A stretch of DNA of 64,000 nucleotides, from NCBI RefSeq assembly GCF_035582795.1, contig NC_134365.1, positions 78,039,635-78,103,634 of the forward strand, in the 5' to 3' direction. Below the pieces are notes generated by a model. The model had not been told where the DNA came from. It was given only the letters and a program-made list of their open reading frames with translations, and searched no databases. The position numbers and the translations under genes are program-made. This DNA is from Mycteria americana (lineage: Eukaryota > Chordata > Aves > Ciconiiformes > Ciconiidae). Below, in pieces: positions 61,378 through 64,000 of the stretch (position 1 is the first letter of the stretch; every line of letters starts with the position of its first letter).

Positions 61378-64000
61378 GTAGGAAATCACTACTTTGTCCT
61401 TCTTCAAATCTTTACTAGTGAGCTGGAGTAATTTACAAGCTGGTTACCAAGAACGCAGTTGAATAACAACTTGTTACTGAAGTATATCTGTGAAAACTGA
61501 GGTCACCAACAAGGTAAGGCTAAAAGCAACAATGAGAGAAACAAGAAAAGGCTGAATGTCAGAGTGCTCATGGTAGTTACGGAGTAAAGCTCCGTTGTCC
61601 ATTTATATCCTTGTGATTATCGCAGCGAGGATCAGTGATTAGCTTGAATCTACCTGCAGTCACTGCATATAAACCTAGGTTCTGTTTATGAAAACAGGGA
61701 AGGAGCTTTGGAAAGCATTAGTGAGATTTCAGGAGAAGAAAGAGTAGGACTGAAATGAGCAAGGGCATGGTAGGGGACAATGAGGAAGCCACTGGTGTTA
61801 TAGGAAGGTTGGAAGTGAGATTCTTCTTGCCCTATATTCTGTTGTTTTTTTAAAAGAAAAGTCCTCAGTTTACCCGCGTGCTGGGGCAGGGGCCAGATTG
61901 TCCTGAATCTGTATTGTCACTGGAGACACCTGCCCAAGGTATTGATAATGGTGCTTCCAGCTGTGCTGGTGTGAAGTGTGGCTTTCTGCCTCAGCAGTGC
62001 TCATAGTTTCTGCCAGGTATGATGGAGGATTTGATCTTGAGGGACTAGTGTTTAGGAGAACCTTTTCTATGCAGTAAGTCATTAAGGTTAACATAGTGAA
62101 AGCTTGAGCAGGAAGAGAAGGGATGGCAGTTCTGAACAAATGTGACCTCTTTCCAAAAAGCGTTTGTGCTTGTATTATACTTCCCACCACACTTCCTCTT
62201 TATTATTTTAAAATTATTTAAAAAATTTATTTTTGTTAGAAACAACAATGCAGCTGTAGCTGGGTGGGTCTGAAAACTTTAGATAGTGTATACTGTCTCC
62301 AGATAGGGGGTTGAGCTGTGGCACATTCCTTTCAGGAAACCTTATGCACCCTGGCTGCACACATAGGTTTCACAGAATGCCTCAGGAAACTGCTCACCTG
62401 GTACATGTTTAAAACAAGCCCAGTAATCTGTTATTAACACTGCAATAACATGTTTAGGATTACAAAACCACATCAAACTGAGTTTAGCAAGGACCTATGC
62501 TCAGATTTCTTTGTTATTCTAATTCACCTGGAGTACATTGTGGTTTTAAATTAAGTGAATTAGCACATTCTTTCTTTGCTAGTACCTGAATCCATTAATA
62601 CTCTCAAAAGGTATAGTGGTCTTGCACCACTCTTTCAAAATGTACTGTGGTTTCTTTGCTAGTGGAGCAGCAATATTATCATGAGTAATTCGGCTGAACC
62701 AGAGTCGTTGCAGTGAAGCAACCAGCTGCACTCTGTGATGCAGGAGGAGGCTTGATACTGAGATCAGAATTGCTTTTAAATTTGGAATTTTGCTGTTGAA
62801 TTTAATATGAGTTGGTGAGTCTTCCCTGGATGTCATAGTCTAGCAAGGTTATATTTGCCAGTTTAAAAACCTGAAAACCTTCAGGAGGAATGAAAATCAG
62901 GGCTAGAGCAGTGCTTGAGAATGTGTCTGAGTGCTTACACTGCATCGCAGAATCAGGCTCTGGTTCAGTACGGCAGTTTACACTTGCATGAAGAGAGAGT
63001 AACCTATTACCAATTGAACTGGAGCAGCTGGTGCAGGGAACAGCATGTAACTGGAGATTGTTTCCTTGGGATCATCCTCAAAGGGGAGATGTGTCCTGTA
63101 GAGTGCCTGCTTGAAAATTATGTAATTTAGGTAATTGCTAATCATTTGCAAACCTCTCAGCAGTTGAGACTTTTTACAGAGATTCAGCTAGAGAAATATT
63201 TAACACTAGGTTGGTGTGAATCTGTAAGGCAGAGAGAGGTTTGAATTACGTTGGCAAAACCTATTTTATGCCACAGAGTTTGGGTAATGCAAAAAAATGA
63301 GCAATTTATTCCTTGTTTTCTGTTCTTCAGTGGTTAATGACATTTTCCAAGAGCCCCAGTGCTGGATGAGAATTAGCCATGCTAAGTGCTATACAGCAGC
63401 AGCCAGCAGAAGAGACTGCCTGCCCCACAGGGCTTGAAACGAAAGATCTCCACGGACTAGCAAGGAGTGAGGAGTTGAATAGATGGAGGTTTTTATAGTT
63501 CAAAGTGTTTCTCTCTCTTTTCCCCTCAGAGAAGAATGTGTCAATAGCAGCAACAGAGCCTCATGCCTTTTGAAATTTGGCAGTATGACTTAGTTTCATT
63601 GATGCCAGCCCAAATCTCTTTCAACACCAGAGTTAGACATGCCAATGGTTTGCCATCATTGATTTTGAGTGTTTCTGTTCTGTCAGTCACATGCAGTTCG
63701 GTAAATAGATCTCGGTGCAAAGAAGCAGCAGAGATGTCTGTTGCTGACACTGCTTTAATATCTCTTTGTCTCCACAGAATGTTGTTTTAATTTCTGCTAG
63801 CCTCATGCCATAGGAATTATATGCATAGTGAATTGATCAGCGCAAGCTTGTGTGAGCGTTTGGAAGTGATTTTGACAGAGCTGTTGTAACTCTGGAGAGA
63901 CAGATTGTATAGCATTGTGGTAACACGGAGAGACCAACAGAAAAAAAAACCCCAACAAAAAGCCTTATTCCTCACTCTTATTAAAGCAAATATACAGTGA
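61378..64000 (+). other. PARVB: PARVB intron 3 (to window edge)
   Basis: Begins with donor GTAGGA. I searched for the next PARVB exon, which should encode the start of the first CH domain, and found none. No recognisable repeat, RNA gene or other exon is seen. Confidence 0.7.

Noticed and set aside
1-64000. tRNA, rRNA, CRISPR arrays, bacterial operons or integrases
   Set aside because: None seen; the window is vertebrate intron-exon DNA, and no tRNA B-box with matching cloverleaf was found by eye.

Overview
The window is vertebrate nuclear DNA, most likely from a bird. Coding sequence is broken into short exons with GT-AG borders, two CpG islands mark promoters, and repeat density is low. 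The recognisable interspersed repeats are worn CR1 LINE ends and a few ancient MIR-type SINEs. Gene order agrees with the conserved vertebrate block PNPLA3 - SAMM50 - PARVB, all read left to right here. The species cannot be fixed from the sequence alone; a crocodilian or turtle is less likely given the compact introns and sparse repeats.

Layout. (1) 1-2.5 kb: the 3' end of an upstream plus-strand gene. One terminal coding exon (1919-2210) and a polyadenylation signal are visible. PNPLA3 is the expected gene by synteny, but I could not confirm it from the protein. (2) 4.7-22.6 kb: a complete SAMM50 gene with 15 coding exons, every splice phase consistent, giving a 469-residue Sam50 protein, the same length as human. 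It starts in a CpG island and ends at an ATTAAA signal at 22.6 kb. Intron 11 has a GC donor, and intron 1 holds a perfect 47-bp inverted repeat. (3) 22.6-33.0 kb: intergenic DNA with simple repeats, an ancient amniote repeat and one odd minus-strand open frame, but no recognised gene. (4) 33.06-34.4 kb: a CpG island holding the first coding exon of PARVB (beta-parvin). (5) 33.9-58.3 kb: the 24.5-kb PARVB intron 1, with CR1, MIR and other ancient repeats but no supported exon. (6) 58.3-64 kb: PARVB coding exons 2 and 3. The calponin-homology domains that follow lie beyond the right edge.

Functionally the two genes are unrelated neighbours. SAMM50 makes the core channel of the mitochondrial outer-membrane sorting and assembly machinery and links to cristae organisation. 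PARVB makes a focal-adhesion adaptor of the ILK-PINCH-parvin complex. I found no new multi-gene system. The items most worth a second look are the long perfect palindrome beside the SAMM50 first exon, the GC-AG intron, a set of phase-compatible but doubtful minus-strand exons beside the SAMM50 promoter, and two long minus-strand open frames.
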